Assembly: GCF_901000735.1 (NCBI RefSeq)
Contig: NC_081549.1
Location: forward strand, 20,039,584 to 20,103,583
DNA: 64,000 nt
Source: Corylus avellana
Lineage: Eukaryota; Streptophyta; Magnoliopsida; Fagales; Betulaceae
Reading direction: 5' to 3'
Part shown: piece after piece, positions 25,474 through 37,150 of the stretch
Numbering within the stretch: the stretch's first letter is position 1
How the letters are laid out: each line of letters starts with the position of its first letter
The notes under the pieces: model-generated
Database searches by the model: none
What the model saw: only the letters and a program-made list of their open reading frames with translations
What the model was told of the DNA's origin: nothing
Translations under genes and position numbers: made by a program

Positions 25474-27885
25474 ATGCTGCAGAAAATGAGATACCAACAA
25501 ACCCTTCAATACCCTAGTTTTCTCAGTTTTCTCTGTTCTGTTTTCTTTCTCTCCTTTGCAACTTCAGCAACCAATAACTTTCTTCAAAGGGGTTCTTCTC
25601 TCTCAGTTGAAGTTGATTCAGACCTTCTGGTCTCCCCAGATAAGTCATTCACCGGCGGCTTCTATGCGGTGGGGAAAAATGCTTACTGCTTCTCAATTTG
25701 GTTCACCAATTCCAAGGACAGAACTGTTGTTTGGATGGCAAACAGAGACAAGCCAGTCAATGGCCGAGGCTCCAGAATCTCTCTGAGGCGAGACGGCGCC
25801 ATGGTCCTAGCCGACGTGGACGGCTCGACCGTGTGGCAGACCAACACCACCGCCACTGATGTTCAAAGAGCCGAGCTTTTGGACTCTGGGAACCTTGCTC
25901 TAAAAGACCCACACGGTAAAATTCTGTGGCAAAGTTTTGATTTTCCTACAAATACTCTGCTTCCTAACCAACCCTTTACAAAGAGCAAGAAACTGGTTTC
26001 TGCTTCAGGAAGAGGTTCATATTTTTCTGGTTATTTTAGTCTTTACTTTGATAACGATAATGTGTTGAGGTTGATGTATGATGGACCTGATATATCAAGC
26101 TTGTATTGGCCTGATCCTGATTTTACCGTGTTCCAAAATGGAAGAACAAATTATAATAGTAGCAGAATTGCTATTTTAGATGAAATGGGTACTTTTTTAT
26201 CGACTGACAAGTTGCAGTTCAACGCTGCTGACATGGGTTTTGGGGTCAAAAGGAGGCTGACAATGGATTATGATGGAAACCTTAGACTTTATAGCCTAAA
26301 CAATTTGTCAGGATTGTGGGAGGTTTCATGGGAAGCTCTCACTGAACCGTGTAAAGTGCATGGGATATGTGGGAGAAATGGGATTTGTGTTTATGCACCG
26401 CAGGCCCAGTGCTCATGTCCTCCTGGCTATGGGGTCACTGATCCAAGTAATTGGAACAAAGGTTGCAAGCCCAAGTTCAATAAAACTTGCAGCCAAGCCA
26501 ATGATGTGAAATTTGTGGAGCTTGCAAATGTAGATTTCTATGGATATGATCTCGATTACAGTACAGAAAGTTCAATTGACTCTTGCAGAAATCTTTGCTT
26601 AGGGGATTGCCGTTGTGAAGCATTTAGCTATAGGCTAACAGGAGAACAGCTTTGTTTCACAAAAAGTGCACTTTTTAATGGCTTCAGGACTCCAGATTTT
26701 CCAGGCAGTATATTTCTAAAATTGCCAGCAAGTTTGGAAACCACAGAACCCAACAGTACTCTCATTGCGACCAATCCAATATGTGGGATCCGTGAATCTG
26801 AAATTGTGATAGGGTCTCCTTCCATGTTTGACAACAATTCAAAAAAACAGACATGGGTTTATCTCTACTCGTTTGTTTCTGCAATTGGTGCAGTTGAAGT
26901 TCTCATCTTTGTATTGGGTTGGTGGTTCCTTTTTAGAGGACATGGCGTGCCCGCTTCACTAGAAGACGGGTACCGTGCGCTTTCAAGCCAGTTCAGGAAA
27001 TTCAGTTATGCTGAACTGAGGAAGGTCACCAAGAAGTTCAAGGAAGAGCTAGGAAGAGGAGCCTCAGGGGCTGTATATAAGGGTATTTTGGCAGATGAAA
27101 GGGTAGTGGCTGTGAAGAGATTGGGAGATATGTATGAAGGGGAAGAAGTGTTTTGGGCAGAAATAAGTACTATTGGGAGAATCAATCACATGAACCTTGT
27201 TAGAATGTGGGGATTCTGTTCAGAACGTGGACACAGAATTCTGGTGTATGAGTATGTAGAAAATGGATCATTGGACAGACACTTATTCCCCCCTAATTTC
27301 CTTGGATGGAAAGAGAGGTTTAAAGTTGCATTAGGAACAGCAAAAGGGTTGGCTTATCTTCATCATGAGTGTCTAGAATGGGTTATCCACTGTGATGTGA
27401 AGCCTGAAAATATACTTCTGGACAGTGAATTTGAAGCAAAGATTGCAGATTTTGGGCTTGCAAAGTTGTCTCAAAGAGGAAGCCCCAGCTCAGGATTTTC
27501 TCGGATTCGAGGGACAAAAGGGTACATGGCTCCGGAATGGGCTTCGACTCTTCCTATCACAGCAAAAGTTGATGTTTATAGTTATGGAGTTGTGATTTTG
27601 GAGATGTTGAAGGGAATTAGGTTATCAAGCTGGGTGGTAAACAATAGCACTGAGGAGCAGGAACCGGAGTTGACGAGGTTTGTTAGGATAGTGAAAGGGA
27701 AAATTCAATGCAGAGAAGACGATTCATGGATAGAGAAAATAGTGGATCCAAGATTGGAAGGGCAGTTTAGCAGGAGGCAGGCAACAACAATGGTTGAAAT
27801 TGGCATTTCCTGTGTGGAGGAAGACAGAAACAAAAGACCAGCAATGGCTTCGGTTCTCCAACTTCTACTAGAATGTGAAGAATAG
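25474..27885 (+). CDS. G-type lectin S-receptor-like Ser/Thr kinase (ZmPK1-like)
   Basis: One intact exon of 803 residues; the first ATG of the open frame is at 25474 and the stop TAG at 27883. Order of parts: signal peptide (about 1-33, hydrophobic FLCSVFFLSFATSA); bulb-type mannose-binding lectin domain (about 40-150); S-locus glycoprotein region; a Cys-rich EGF-like segment with CKVHGICGRNGIC; a PAN/apple-like region with paired cysteines; transmembrane helix (about 461-485); and a cytoplasmic kinase with LGRGASGAVYKG, K548, HCD (639-641), DFG (659-661) and an APE motif. HCD instead of HRD makes it a non-RD kinase, common among immune-type receptor kinases. The predicted role is surface perception with cytoplasmic signalling; the ligand is unknown. 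It is complete, intronless like many relatives, and lies between ATG1 and RETICULATA on the same strand. Confidence 0.96.
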   Translation: MLQKMRYQQTLQYPSFLSFLCSVFFLSFATSATNNFLQRGSSLSVEVDSDLLVSPDKSFTGGFYAVGKNAYCFSIWFTNSKDRTVVWMANRDKPVNGRGSRISLRRDGAMVLADVDGSTVWQTNTTATDVQRAELLDSGNLALKDPHGKILWQSFDFPTNTLLPNQPFTKSKKLVSASGRGSYFSGYFSLYFDNDNVLRLMYDGPDISSLYWPDPDFTVFQNGRTNYNSSRIAILDEMGTFLSTDKLQFNAADMGFGVKRRLTMDYDGNLRLYSLNNLSGLWEVSWEALTEPCKVHGICGRNGICVYAPQAQCSCPPGYGVTDPSNWNKGCKPKFNKTCSQANDVKFVELANVDFYGYDLDYSTESSIDSCRNLCLGDCRCEAFSYRLTGEQLCFTKSALFNGFRTPDFPGSIFLKLPASLETTEPNSTLIATNPICGIRESEIVIGSPSMFDNNSKKQTWVYLYSFVSAIGAVEVLIFVLGWWFLFRGHGVPASLEDGYRALSSQFRKFSYAELRKVTKKFKEELGRGASGAVYKGILADERVVAVKRLGDMYEGEEVFWAEISTIGRINHMNLVRMWGFCSERGHRILVYEYVENGSLDRHLFPPNFLGWKERFKVALGTAKGLAYLHHECLEWVIHCDVKPENILLDSEFEAKIADFGLAKLSQRGSPSSGFSRIRGTKGYMAPEWASTLPITAKVDVYSYGVVILEMLKGIRLSSWVVNNSTEEQEPELTRFVRIVKGKIQCREDDSWIEKIVDPRLEGQFSRRQATTMVEIGISCVEEDRNKRPAMASVLQLLLECEE

Positions 27886-29446
27886 GGGCGGGTATGTTAA
27901 CCATTATCGCTTACTGATCGCCTTTCGGCTGTTAGTAGGTAGAATAAAAGTATTATTTTGACGTTTGTTCGGTTCAGTGGATGGTAGATTTTTTTTTTTT
28001 TTTTTTTTGGCCGGTAAACGACTTAACCGATTTTCAAGTGAAATTTGAATTTTATATGGTAGGTTTTTTTATTGTTTTGTCAAGCTGATTTGTGGTTGTC
28101 ATTTTGGTCTGTGTTCTATGATTTTTTTTTTTTTAATTTTTTTTTTCTTTTCATTTATAAAGCATATGCTTTATTGAATATGCAGTTAGAAGGAAATTGA
28201 TAAATCTTAATACAAAAACTTGTAACCGACAATTAACCGGCCACATATTAACCGATTAACTGAATAACAGAAAAACTCAAAGCTATTCCTTATCGGTATG
28301 AAGTCGGTTTCCCCGGTTCAGGAGGTGAAAATGCCTCTATCGACACCGACCAAACCGATACCCACTCTTAATGAAGATGAATCTAAACTTAATTTTTCTA
28401 AAAATCAGTAATTGCGAGAGCTATAATTATCTTCACTTTTCCGTTTTTTCTTATGTAATAAAAGAAAGCTTTTAATGGACAATAGATAAATGTGTTAACA
28501 CTTCTCCTTATTAACACATCAAATTGGAACCAAATTTTTAGAAAAAGTCTTAAGAAAACTCAACATGTGAGGGAATAAGATTATCTTATTTGAATTAGAA
28601 CTTGAATGACGTGAAGGCTCCCACACATTGGGCTCCAAAAATAAGAGAAAGAATCACATACCCACAACTACAAGCAAAAAATATTTGATACCATAATAAT
28701 CAGTGTCTATTGCCTAATAAACCATTCATGCATATATTCTCTTTTTGGGTACGTAGAAAGCATATATTCACCGAAAGAGCAAAATCGACGCTGCAAATTA
28801 AAGAGTATATAAAATGTCAATTTCACCCGATCGAGAATAACAAAAAAAAATTCTTAATAATCAATACCTATGCTATCTACATAAACATTGTAATAACAGG
28901 ACAATAATCCTCTTAAATTTAATCTAAAAGAAATCTTAGTTCGACCAATAATTCCTTGCACAGGACCAATAAAGGACGTCGCATTCAACTCATCCACAAA
29001 GAACAAAACAACAAAGTTCATGATGACCAATAATAGAACGTGACTTCTCAACTTGGGAAACAAAAAATCGTAAGGTATTTTCAACAGTTAACCACTAAGC
29101 GCGAAGCCACTAACCAGGAATCTAACACTAGCCCTAGTCCATAATGTCTTTCCCACGTGCGACGACCAAAGAAATATATATAGGATGCCGTCACTGCTTC
29201 CCCCGACTGGTGTTCAGGTGAGAAAAAGCGGAGACGGGAGAACCCAACGTCTGCTAATAATAAAATCAAATTAAATAAAAAAGAAAACAAAAAGTCTTTT
29301 TTGTTGTCTTTTTAAATTCTGAGCAAGACCCTTCACTTTCCTCTCGACTTTCTCTCTGTCCAAACGAAGGTACTTTACACACCCTCTTCAATTAGAGTGA
29401 GATTTAGATTTGTATTTTAGTTCAAAATTATTTGTCGAGTTATCAA
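27886..29446. other. intergenic / 3' UTR of receptor kinase and promoter of RETICULATA
   Basis: AT-rich DNA with several T-runs (near 27990, 28125 and 28140) and no coding signal. The CT-rich stretch near 29330-29370 probably belongs to the 5' leader of the next gene. Confidence 0.55.
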
Positions 29447-32400
29447 ATGGCGGGTTGTTCACCGAGCTTGGGGGTATCAAATGTCGTGAGCTCCCGAAAC
29501 GGGGTTGTTTCGGGGAAGGTGTTGAGTCAGAGCGTGGTTGTGGAGAGTGTGAGATTTAGGAATGTGGTTAAGGAGGTGGCTTTTCCGGTGTTGATTAGGA
29601 GCAACAATAGGAGTAGACAGAGGAACCACCGGCTTGTGGTGGTGGCAAATGGGTCGCAGCCACGTGGAGAGTCGCAGTCCGGCGTAGCTGCGGTCACAGT
29701 TGCGAAAGAGGAAGGCGATAGTGATATTGGTGTAGGGAAGGGTATTGGGGTCTTGGAGGGTGGGTATGAAGCGAGAGAAGATGCTGGTGGGAGTGGTGGA
29801 AATGGGAGATTTACCAATGGTAGAGGAGGCGGCGGAGGAGGTGGCGGTGGTGATGACAATGGGGATGATAAAGAAGAAGAGGAGCTTGGACCAATTTTGA
29901 AATTTGAGGAGGTTATGAAGGAGACGGAGGCTCGGGGGGCTAGTCTTCCTAGAGATATGTTAGAGGCTGCCAAGAGCGTGGGGATTCGCAGAGTGCTTCT
30001 CCTTAGATATTTGGATTTGCAGGTACAACTTACTTACATATTATGTGTCTGTTTAAACTTGTTGTTTTGGTGTCCTTATGTGTGATTACTGATTAGTAAG
30101 TCTTTTGCTGCTGTTATAACCAGTGATTTTGATATATGAACTGTAGGGGTCTGTCTGGCCTCTGGGTTTCGCAATGAGGACATGCGCTATACTTCGCAAT
30201 CGAATGTTGGCTGATCCGTCTTTTCTTTTTAAAGTTGGAACAGAGGTTTGTTGATCTTCTTGTAACATGTTTTTTTATGCAAGCCTATGTTACTGACTGG
30301 TTTTGATGAAACTGTGCCATATTTCCCAACTTTTGTGGGAGTAAATGGTGCCTTTAAACTGTTGTGGCCAGAGAATATAAATTGATCACTTATGCAATGC
30401 TTTGGTTGACATGGGGGAATAAAATTACCCACTTTTGCATGTGCCAGCATGTATGGAATTGAAGTGTTAGCATACAGAACCGGGATGATTGAGTACTGGG
30501 AGAGTAGTTAATGAGGCATTTAGGCAGTAGACAAGTTAGGCTGCCAAGTGGCTATCTTATTCTTTACAGTTTCAGGGCCCTTCCAAAGTTGTGGCCAACT
30601 TCCTGTATTGCTGGAATTGGTCAAACACGAGGGCCTCTATGTGCTCTAATGTCTTAGAGCACCGTTGGTGCGGTGTAGTTGTTGCCATAGACTCATGTGT
30701 GACTTTTATTATCATTGATTTAATACAACGCAGATTGTCATTGATTGTTGTTGTGCTACATTTGCGGAAGTTCAAAAGAGAGGCGAAGACTTTTGGGCAG
30801 AATTTGAGTTGTATGTTGCAGATCTCTTGGTTGGGTTGGTGGTTAACGTTGCTTTGGTTGGTATGTTGGCACCCTATGCTCGTATTGGGGGACCATCTCT
30901 ATCTAAGGGGTTCCTTGGACGAATGCAACATGCTTATGGAGCTCTTCCTAGCAGGTTATTAGCTCATTGCAAAAACTATTTTATCTTGATAAGTAACTCA
31001 TGCGTAGAACAGTAATCAATTGTTTCTTTTCCTCATAAAGAAATATTTTCTGCTTGATCTGGATGTATCCTTTATCTTGCATGCTGATATTGTATTTGTA
31101 CTTGTGTTTATTTGCATATTCAGATTTAGAATGTAAGAAATATTTTAGTGAGTCTGTCAGGTGATCTTCTTATGCAGCGTGTTTGAAGCTGAAAGGCCAG
31201 GATGTAGATTTTCCATACAGCAGAGAATGGGTACATACTTTTATAAGGTAAGTTATATTTATCTGTTCTGAATCATAGTGGGGTTTCTGGCATATTTGTA
31301 ATTGTTGGTTTACAAATTCTGTTTCCAGGGTATCATGTATGGATCAGTTGGGTTTGCATGTGGCATCATAGGCCAAGGCATTGCAAATTTGATCATGACT
31401 GCCAAGCGGTATACTTCCTATATAGATGCTTCATTTATACTTGTTACATGCGAAATTCTGCTTTTGTTTTTTTACCATATTTAAAATAGTGGGTGTTATA
31501 TAGTCATTTTGAATGATATCTGTAATAAGTTTCCCATTTCTTTCTTCTTCTTTTTTTTTGGGGGGGGTGGCGGACGTTGACTTTTTAGCCTGTCAATCGT
31601 TTGAGAACCTTCGTCACTCCAAGGTTCTTTTGGGCATTTTTCCATTTTTCAGTAGAATGTATCACTGATGATACCATCCATGTGGGGCTTTGTGAAGTGA
31701 GAGGAACTATAGGGAAATGGAAGACATGATTTTGTTTGCAATGTGAAGGGGGTCTTAACTAAGCTACAATTTCAGTTTAGGTTTTTATCTTGTTTTACCG
31801 TGTTAGGTGACTATGTGATGGCAGTTTTTTGCTTGGATAGCAGCCTTAGGGGAGATCCTAACCATGGATAACCTAAGGAAACGACATATCATTGTGGTTG
31901 ATTGGTGTTGTATGTGTAAAAAGAGTGAAGAGTCTATAGGTCATCTTCTACTCCATTGTAAGATTGCCAATGCCTTGTGGAGTGATATTTTCAGCCGTGT
32001 TAGGTTAGCTTGGGTTATATCTAGAAGAATAGTAGACCTTTTTGCTTGTTGCAGAAGGTCGGTCTTCAGACTGCAGCTGTGTGGAGGATGGTTGCGTCCT
32101 GCCTTTTTTGGTGTCTTTGGAGGACAAGAAACAATAAAAATTTTGAAAACCAAAAGAGGACGGTGGTGGAACTGAAGTATTTCTTTTTCAAATACAGGAA
32201 TTAGCTGCTTACTTTTTTAGTTTTTTTCCCATAATTAAATGAAATTGAATTTTTTAGTTTGTGTTTGTCTTTTCTTCTAGTGGATCATTTCTCACAATAT
32301 TTTTGTCTATATGTCAGGAATATAAAGAAATCAGAAGACGACATACCTGTGCCACCACTTCTAAAGACTGCTGCTCTTTGGGGTATGCCATCACTGTTTA

Positions 32401-33059
32401 GATTTGCTCTAAGTTGTCAAGTTTATTGCCTTAATATGATCTTGAAACAAGCTTTTGGTGTCCATGAGCTGGTACATATTTCTGTTCTTACTAGTTCCTT
32501 GCTAGTGAGAACATCTAAAAGGTTTTTGTTTGATATGCCTCCTCAATGTTTTACTAACTTTACTGTGGCTTTTACTGTTTCTTTCATTCTTTGAATTTGT
32601 TCTATCTTCCAATTGATAGTAGCTCAATCCATGTACCTATCTTTTAGAACAGGCATGTTGTCTGTTACCTACCTTTCAGTTCATATTACCTTCGTTATTC
32701 AACCTCTTCTGTGGATAATTCTCTCAGTTTTTTTTTTTTTTTTTTTTTTAAGTTTTCGTCTATCTTGTTCATTCTCTAGGGGATAGTTATTGATTTTTTA
32801 ACTTTTAATTGTCATATCTCCGTTGTCTTCGGCTAATTGGTTACGGTTTTCTCCCCAAATTGCAGGTGTATTTCTTGCCGTTTCCTCCAACACCCGCTAC
32901 CAGATCATCAATGGACTGGAACGCTTGGTCGAAGGATCAGCTTTTGCAAAGCAGGTTCCACCCATCGCCTTGGCTTTCACAGTTGGTGTGAGATTTGCCA
33001 ACAATGTGTATGGTGGGATGCAATTTGTTGACTGGGCTAGATGGAGTGGGGTGCAATAA
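29447..33059 (+). CDS. RE: RETICULATA / LCD1-like chloroplast protein (DUF3411)
   Basis: Seven exons join in frame: 29447-30022, 30147-30245, 30734-30954, 31178-31247, 31329-31408, 32318-32382 and 32866-33059 (stop TAA). They total 1305 nt and 434 residues, close to Arabidopsis RETICULATA. The start MAGCSPSLGVSNV and a basic, Ser/Arg-rich first 70 residues look like a chloroplast transit peptide. A low-complexity stretch follows: about nine glycines, then an Asp/Glu-rich run (about 125-148). The DUF3411 core follows, with LPRDMLEAAKSVGIR, FWAEFELYVADLLVG, a hydrophobic VGMLAPYARIGGPS segment and the C-terminal NNVYGGMQFVDWAR. Known role: envelope protein needed for normal mesophyll density and leaf reticulation; its molecular activity is unsettled. 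The donor after exon 3 (GTTATT) is weak, yet the frame and homology need it. Intron 5 holds a LINE fragment. Confidence 0.95.
31800..32220 (+). mobile_element. LINE fragment (zf-RVT domain) in RETICULATA intron 5
   Basis: A plus-strand frame from 31864 encodes MDNLRKRHIIVVDWCCMCKK then ESIGHLLLHC and ALWSDIFSR, the reverse-transcriptase zinc-binding (CxxC...HxxxHC) module of plant LINEs. Toward 32050-32170 the homology continues in other frames (VWRMVASCLFWCLW, then RNNKNFEN), so at least one frameshift is present. No RT domain lies upstream, so the copy is 5'-truncated and inactive. It sits in sense orientation within the intron. Confidence 0.8.
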
Positions 33060-34780
33060 GTGCAGGTGTTTCCTCTTTTATGTTGGAGATGCCTTCTAAC
33101 CACTTAAATGGGGGACTTAAAAATAAAATAAATATTTATGCTAAGAAATCATTCAATCGATTGGATCCCCTATTGTAATATTTTTGACCTCTAAAAATGC
33201 TAGCAGATTGATGTTTTGTCTTCATAGCTTATATTAGCCTGATTGCAATTTGGTCTCTTAACCAATTGAAAGAGCTGTGCAAGTTTTTGTCTTCCCCAGG
33301 GGACTGAGATCATCAAAGGGGACTTCACTGTCTTCTCACCTTAAAGCCTAGAACTCCCAAATCTAAAAGCTCCCCTCATTGGATCCCTCCTTCCAGAGAC
33401 TCTTCTGATGGGTCAATTCTTTTTGCTGCAGCCACATTGGGAATGGGTCCTTCGTTTGACTCAAATGAAGGTGAGGCTTTGGCAGCCTACTTTGCAGTAA
33501 AAACAACCTCGAATTTTAACTGTCCTTTTTAAAGGAGATTCTCACACGGGTATACTTAGAAATCCTCAGTGCCATCAAACTAGGAACACCATTGTCATGT
33601 GATTACAGAGGCAGTTTCTCAAGCTATTAATGCTAAGGATAAAGTTTTCCAATTTGCTCCCATCCAATTTATTAAAACGTGTTTGAGTACATGTGATTTT
33701 TACATGCATTTCTTAAAATTCAATTCAGTTTTAATAGAGTATGTGATTGACACATACATTTTAAAATAGAGTATTGATACTCTTTACACCCATTTTACAT
33801 GACTAATGTGAAGTATTTTAAGTGACTAATGTCTCGTTAGCTTGTGTGAAATGGGTGTCATAAATGATGCGAGAATAACATGCAAGTTTATTAGATTAAG
33901 TTGGAAAAAAAATTCTATGAACAAATTTAGAGGAAAACTTTGTCCAAACTCAAAGATAAAAGCAAATTGAAAGGAGTTGAATTTACCTCCAAATTGTATC
34001 TGAGGAGAATAATTTATAATGGAAACTTAAGCTCCTATCAGATTATAGCCGGTTCCACGAAAAATCTTTTAACAATTTAAGAGAATAATTCAAATTTGAA
34101 TAAGACTTGAAAAACAAAAAAAAAAAAATGAGCTCATAAAGACAGAAGTTTGTTATTGAATAAAATATTTTGGGAACTTTTCATCTTCTTAGCATTTAAA
34201 TTTTGATAGGAATTTTGGCTACTCAAGCTTATTCCAAGGCTCAAAAAATCTCTACTTACAAAAGTAATTAAATATTACAATTGTTTTTCACTCTCTCCAT
34301 TCTTTCCAAGAATAGAATGTTTAAAGTTGAAGAATGAGTTTATTTAAGAATGTTTTATTGTTTGATTCTCATAATGCTATCAATTTTGTAAGTCTTATTT
34401 CAAATGGAATATTGGAGAAAATCAATTTTTTAGAAGAATTAAATGATATTAATACTTTTTTACTTACTTATTTATCATAATTAGAGACCTTAATTAAAGA
34501 ATATTAATATTTTTTTTATTAAAAAAAAAATCTGTATTAATATTATTAATTGATTGCTTTAGGCAGCCGCTTAATCCGCATAATGGTGGAGTCGACCTAA
34601 AACATTCTCTCTCAACCAATAATATACAGAAGAACCTTGCCTACCAGTTGCGAAACAACTCTGGTCTGTTGCTGATTGCGTTTTGACCAAGAAGCTTCTG
34701 AGAATACCAGTTTTTGCATAGCAGAAACTCAGACTCAGAGAGAAGGGAGGAGGAATATTGGAGTAGAGAGACAGAGAGAG
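33060..34780. other. intergenic, nothing recognisable
   Basis: The RETICULATA 3' UTR probably covers the first few hundred bases. The rest is AT-rich with short frames and homopolymers. I see no gene or mobile element with definable ends. Confidence 0.5.
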
Positions 34781-36036
34781 ATGGACATTAATGTGATCCA
34801 TTCCTCCAATGCAGAGCAGACCCGTTCACCATCTTCTTCTCCACCTCTTCAAACAGCACCAGGAGGATGGAAAGCCGTACGATATATCCTTGGTAATGCA
34901 TGAGCTGATCAAGAAATCTCAATTAAGATAATGTTTTCTTCTATTTATTTATGTGTTTTTTCCACTTTTTCTGTGTTCTGATTGTGAACATATTTGGCAT
35001 TTTAAAGGGAACGAGCTAGACCTTTGAAAAATTGGCTGCAATGAGTTTGATAGCCAGTTTAGTGGTGTATCTGCATGACAAGTACAACCTGGACACCGTA
35101 CGTTCAGCTGATGTGTTCAATATTTGGGCTGGTTTCACCAACTTTCTACCACTAGCAGGCGCTTTTGTTGCAGATACTTATCTGGGAAGATTCCATACTC
35201 TTCTCTTCGGCAGCGCAGCTTTGTTTCTGGTAAAGATTTGCTCTTTTTTCTAAAGCCTTGATGAGTTGGTAAAATAATGCATGTTTAATTCATCTCTGAA
35301 TGGATTTTATAAAAGATTTACTTAATTTCCATCTTAAAAGGGCTGATCAGTTCAACACCTCAACAGAAAAAGGAAGAGCACAACTAGAGAGCTTCTGCAA
35401 TTGGTGGTACTGTTAAATCACTACTCACTCCAAATGTTTTAAAATAATAATAAATTTAATCAATGAAAAAAATAGTTAATTTAATAATTTAATTTATATT
35501 CTAACAGGTATTTCTTATTTATGATCGCCCTCGTGGTAGCTCTCATAATTACCGACCCAAGTGATGAATTGGACAACCTAGGCAATCCCAAGAATGGTTG
35601 GAGGTTATGTAGCTTGCAACAAGTGGAACAGCTGAAATGCATGCATGATTGGTGTTCTACCTGTTTGGTTAACAGGAATCGGTTGTTTTCTAGCCATGAC
35701 ACAAATGAGCTCATTTGGTGTCCTACAAGGGTTGCATTGCTTGTTCCACAATTTGCCTTGTCGGGCTTGATTGAAGCCTTTGCTGCCATTGCCATGATGG
35801 AGCTGCTTACTAAACATTGGCCGGAGAGGATGAAGACATTTGGTGGGGCAATCTTCTTTCTCAGCTTATCAATTGCTAGTTTCCTAAGCTCCATCATTAT
35901 AAATATAATCCTCAATAAGAATAGGCTCGACTACTTTTACTTCACCATTGCCGCTCTCGCATCATTAAATTATATGTTTCTGTGTCTTCGCCCGGCATTA
36001 TTTGAGGTTTGGCGAGCCCCAGAAGTCATCTCATAA
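34781..36036 (+). pseudogene. NRT1/PTR family (NPF) transporter pseudogene
   Basis: Remnant of a proton-coupled nitrate/peptide transporter. Exon 1 (34781-34892) is intact, ending WKAVRYIL. Exon 2 (35008-35229) begins with the family's G-N-E, but an extra CTAG at 35016-35019 breaks the frame before FEKLAAMSLIASLVVYL. TM1-2 remain, through DTYLGRF. The TM3-4 region is missing: after the next intron the sequence resumes at ADQFNTSTEKGRAQLESF (about 35341-35412). Later pieces are DPSDELDNLGNPKNGWRLCS and the C-terminal helices (stop at 36034). A second 4-bp duplication, CATG near 35641-35648, shifts the frame, and the TM8-TM10 region is deleted. Two frameshifts plus two internal deletions rule out a working 12-helix carrier. 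The NPF subfamily is not resolved; the G-N-E/FEKLA motif points away from NPF5 and toward NPF1/2-like members. Confidence 0.87.
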
Positions 36037-36535
36037 TTGCGAAGCAAATGATGAAGAAACAGAGTTGAGGGCAAAAGAAAGTGAATAGATAACAACTCAG
36101 AGGAATTTAGCAGCTTTTATATTCGTTTAGCATCATATATTCTAACAGTTTTTACGTTTGCCAGCTTAAAGACATGTAGATCCAAAGGTTGATTTGAAAT
36201 AAATAAATAAATAGAAGATGGATGGGAGATGAAGAACTAGTATTTCTCTTTATAAAATAGTTACAAAACAGAGTAGTTGTTTTACAATCCCATCGACTTC
36301 TTACCATTTTTCATGCTTCCCTAGTACATTGTCTGAACATTGATCCCAACCGTTACATTCAAGACCAAGGGAAGAAAAAAAAAACGTTACTCCCATCGAA
36401 CGAATCACAAGAGAAGCAATGGAAAATGCTGAAAATATTATATTAATCAAATTAAGCATGAGGCTCAAGAGACCCTGCAATTATACTTATAACCATCACA
36501 AAAAAAGAAAAATCTCAAGACCAAGATCCATCATC

Positions 36536-37150
36536 TCAAAATATTGTCTGAAATTGTTTTAGCTCTTGAATATCAATGAGGTCATCTCTAGTCAGAATCA
36601 TGTCATCAAACATACAACAGAAGGAGAATGGTGCCTTGGTCTGTGCAGTGAAGAAACAGGGTGAGTCATAGGAGATGATGGAGTATTCATGACTAGAGAC
36701 AGCAGTGTAACTACGAAGATGAACTAGAGGATGAGGCAACCAATATTGTATGACTATGGTGAGAGCGTAGCGTCTGCATTCGAGTCTCCTCTCGAACAAG
36801 TTCAAAGACAGCTTTGTCCAAGGAAAGAACAGGAGTGTGATGCTAAAGTTGCCCGCAGATGGACTCTAAATCATCACGTAGGGACATCAAAATTGATAAA
36901 ATCGATACTGATCCATGTGTGCAGCATATAGCTGAGCATGTTTGTGATCCATCTAAGATGGGTCTAAAAGAGAAAGTTGATCCTATAAGAATTGCATGCG
37001 AGCAAATAAATCATTAATTGATAGCATGTCCTGATTCCTGCTTCAAATGATAGAGATCAAACATAAGTTGGTACTTTCGAGAACAATAAGCAAATCATTA
37101 GCGGGAGGCAAGCATATCCCAAGTAGACTTAGAATCATCAAAACTACGAA
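36536..37150 (-). mobile_element. degenerate Ty1/Copia retrotransposon remnant
   Basis: Minus-strand translation of 36700-36540 contains FDDMILTRDDLIDIQELKQF, which corresponds to the Copia reverse-transcriptase YVDDM motif with Y-V altered, followed by the IQELK stretch. Higher up on the same strand (about 37140-36990), gag-like pieces appear in several frames (SKSTWDMLAS, YQLMFDLYHLKQESG). The gag-then-RT order is right for a minus-strand element, but only about 300 bp separates them, so most of pol is deleted. Multiple stops are present. Confidence 0.7.
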
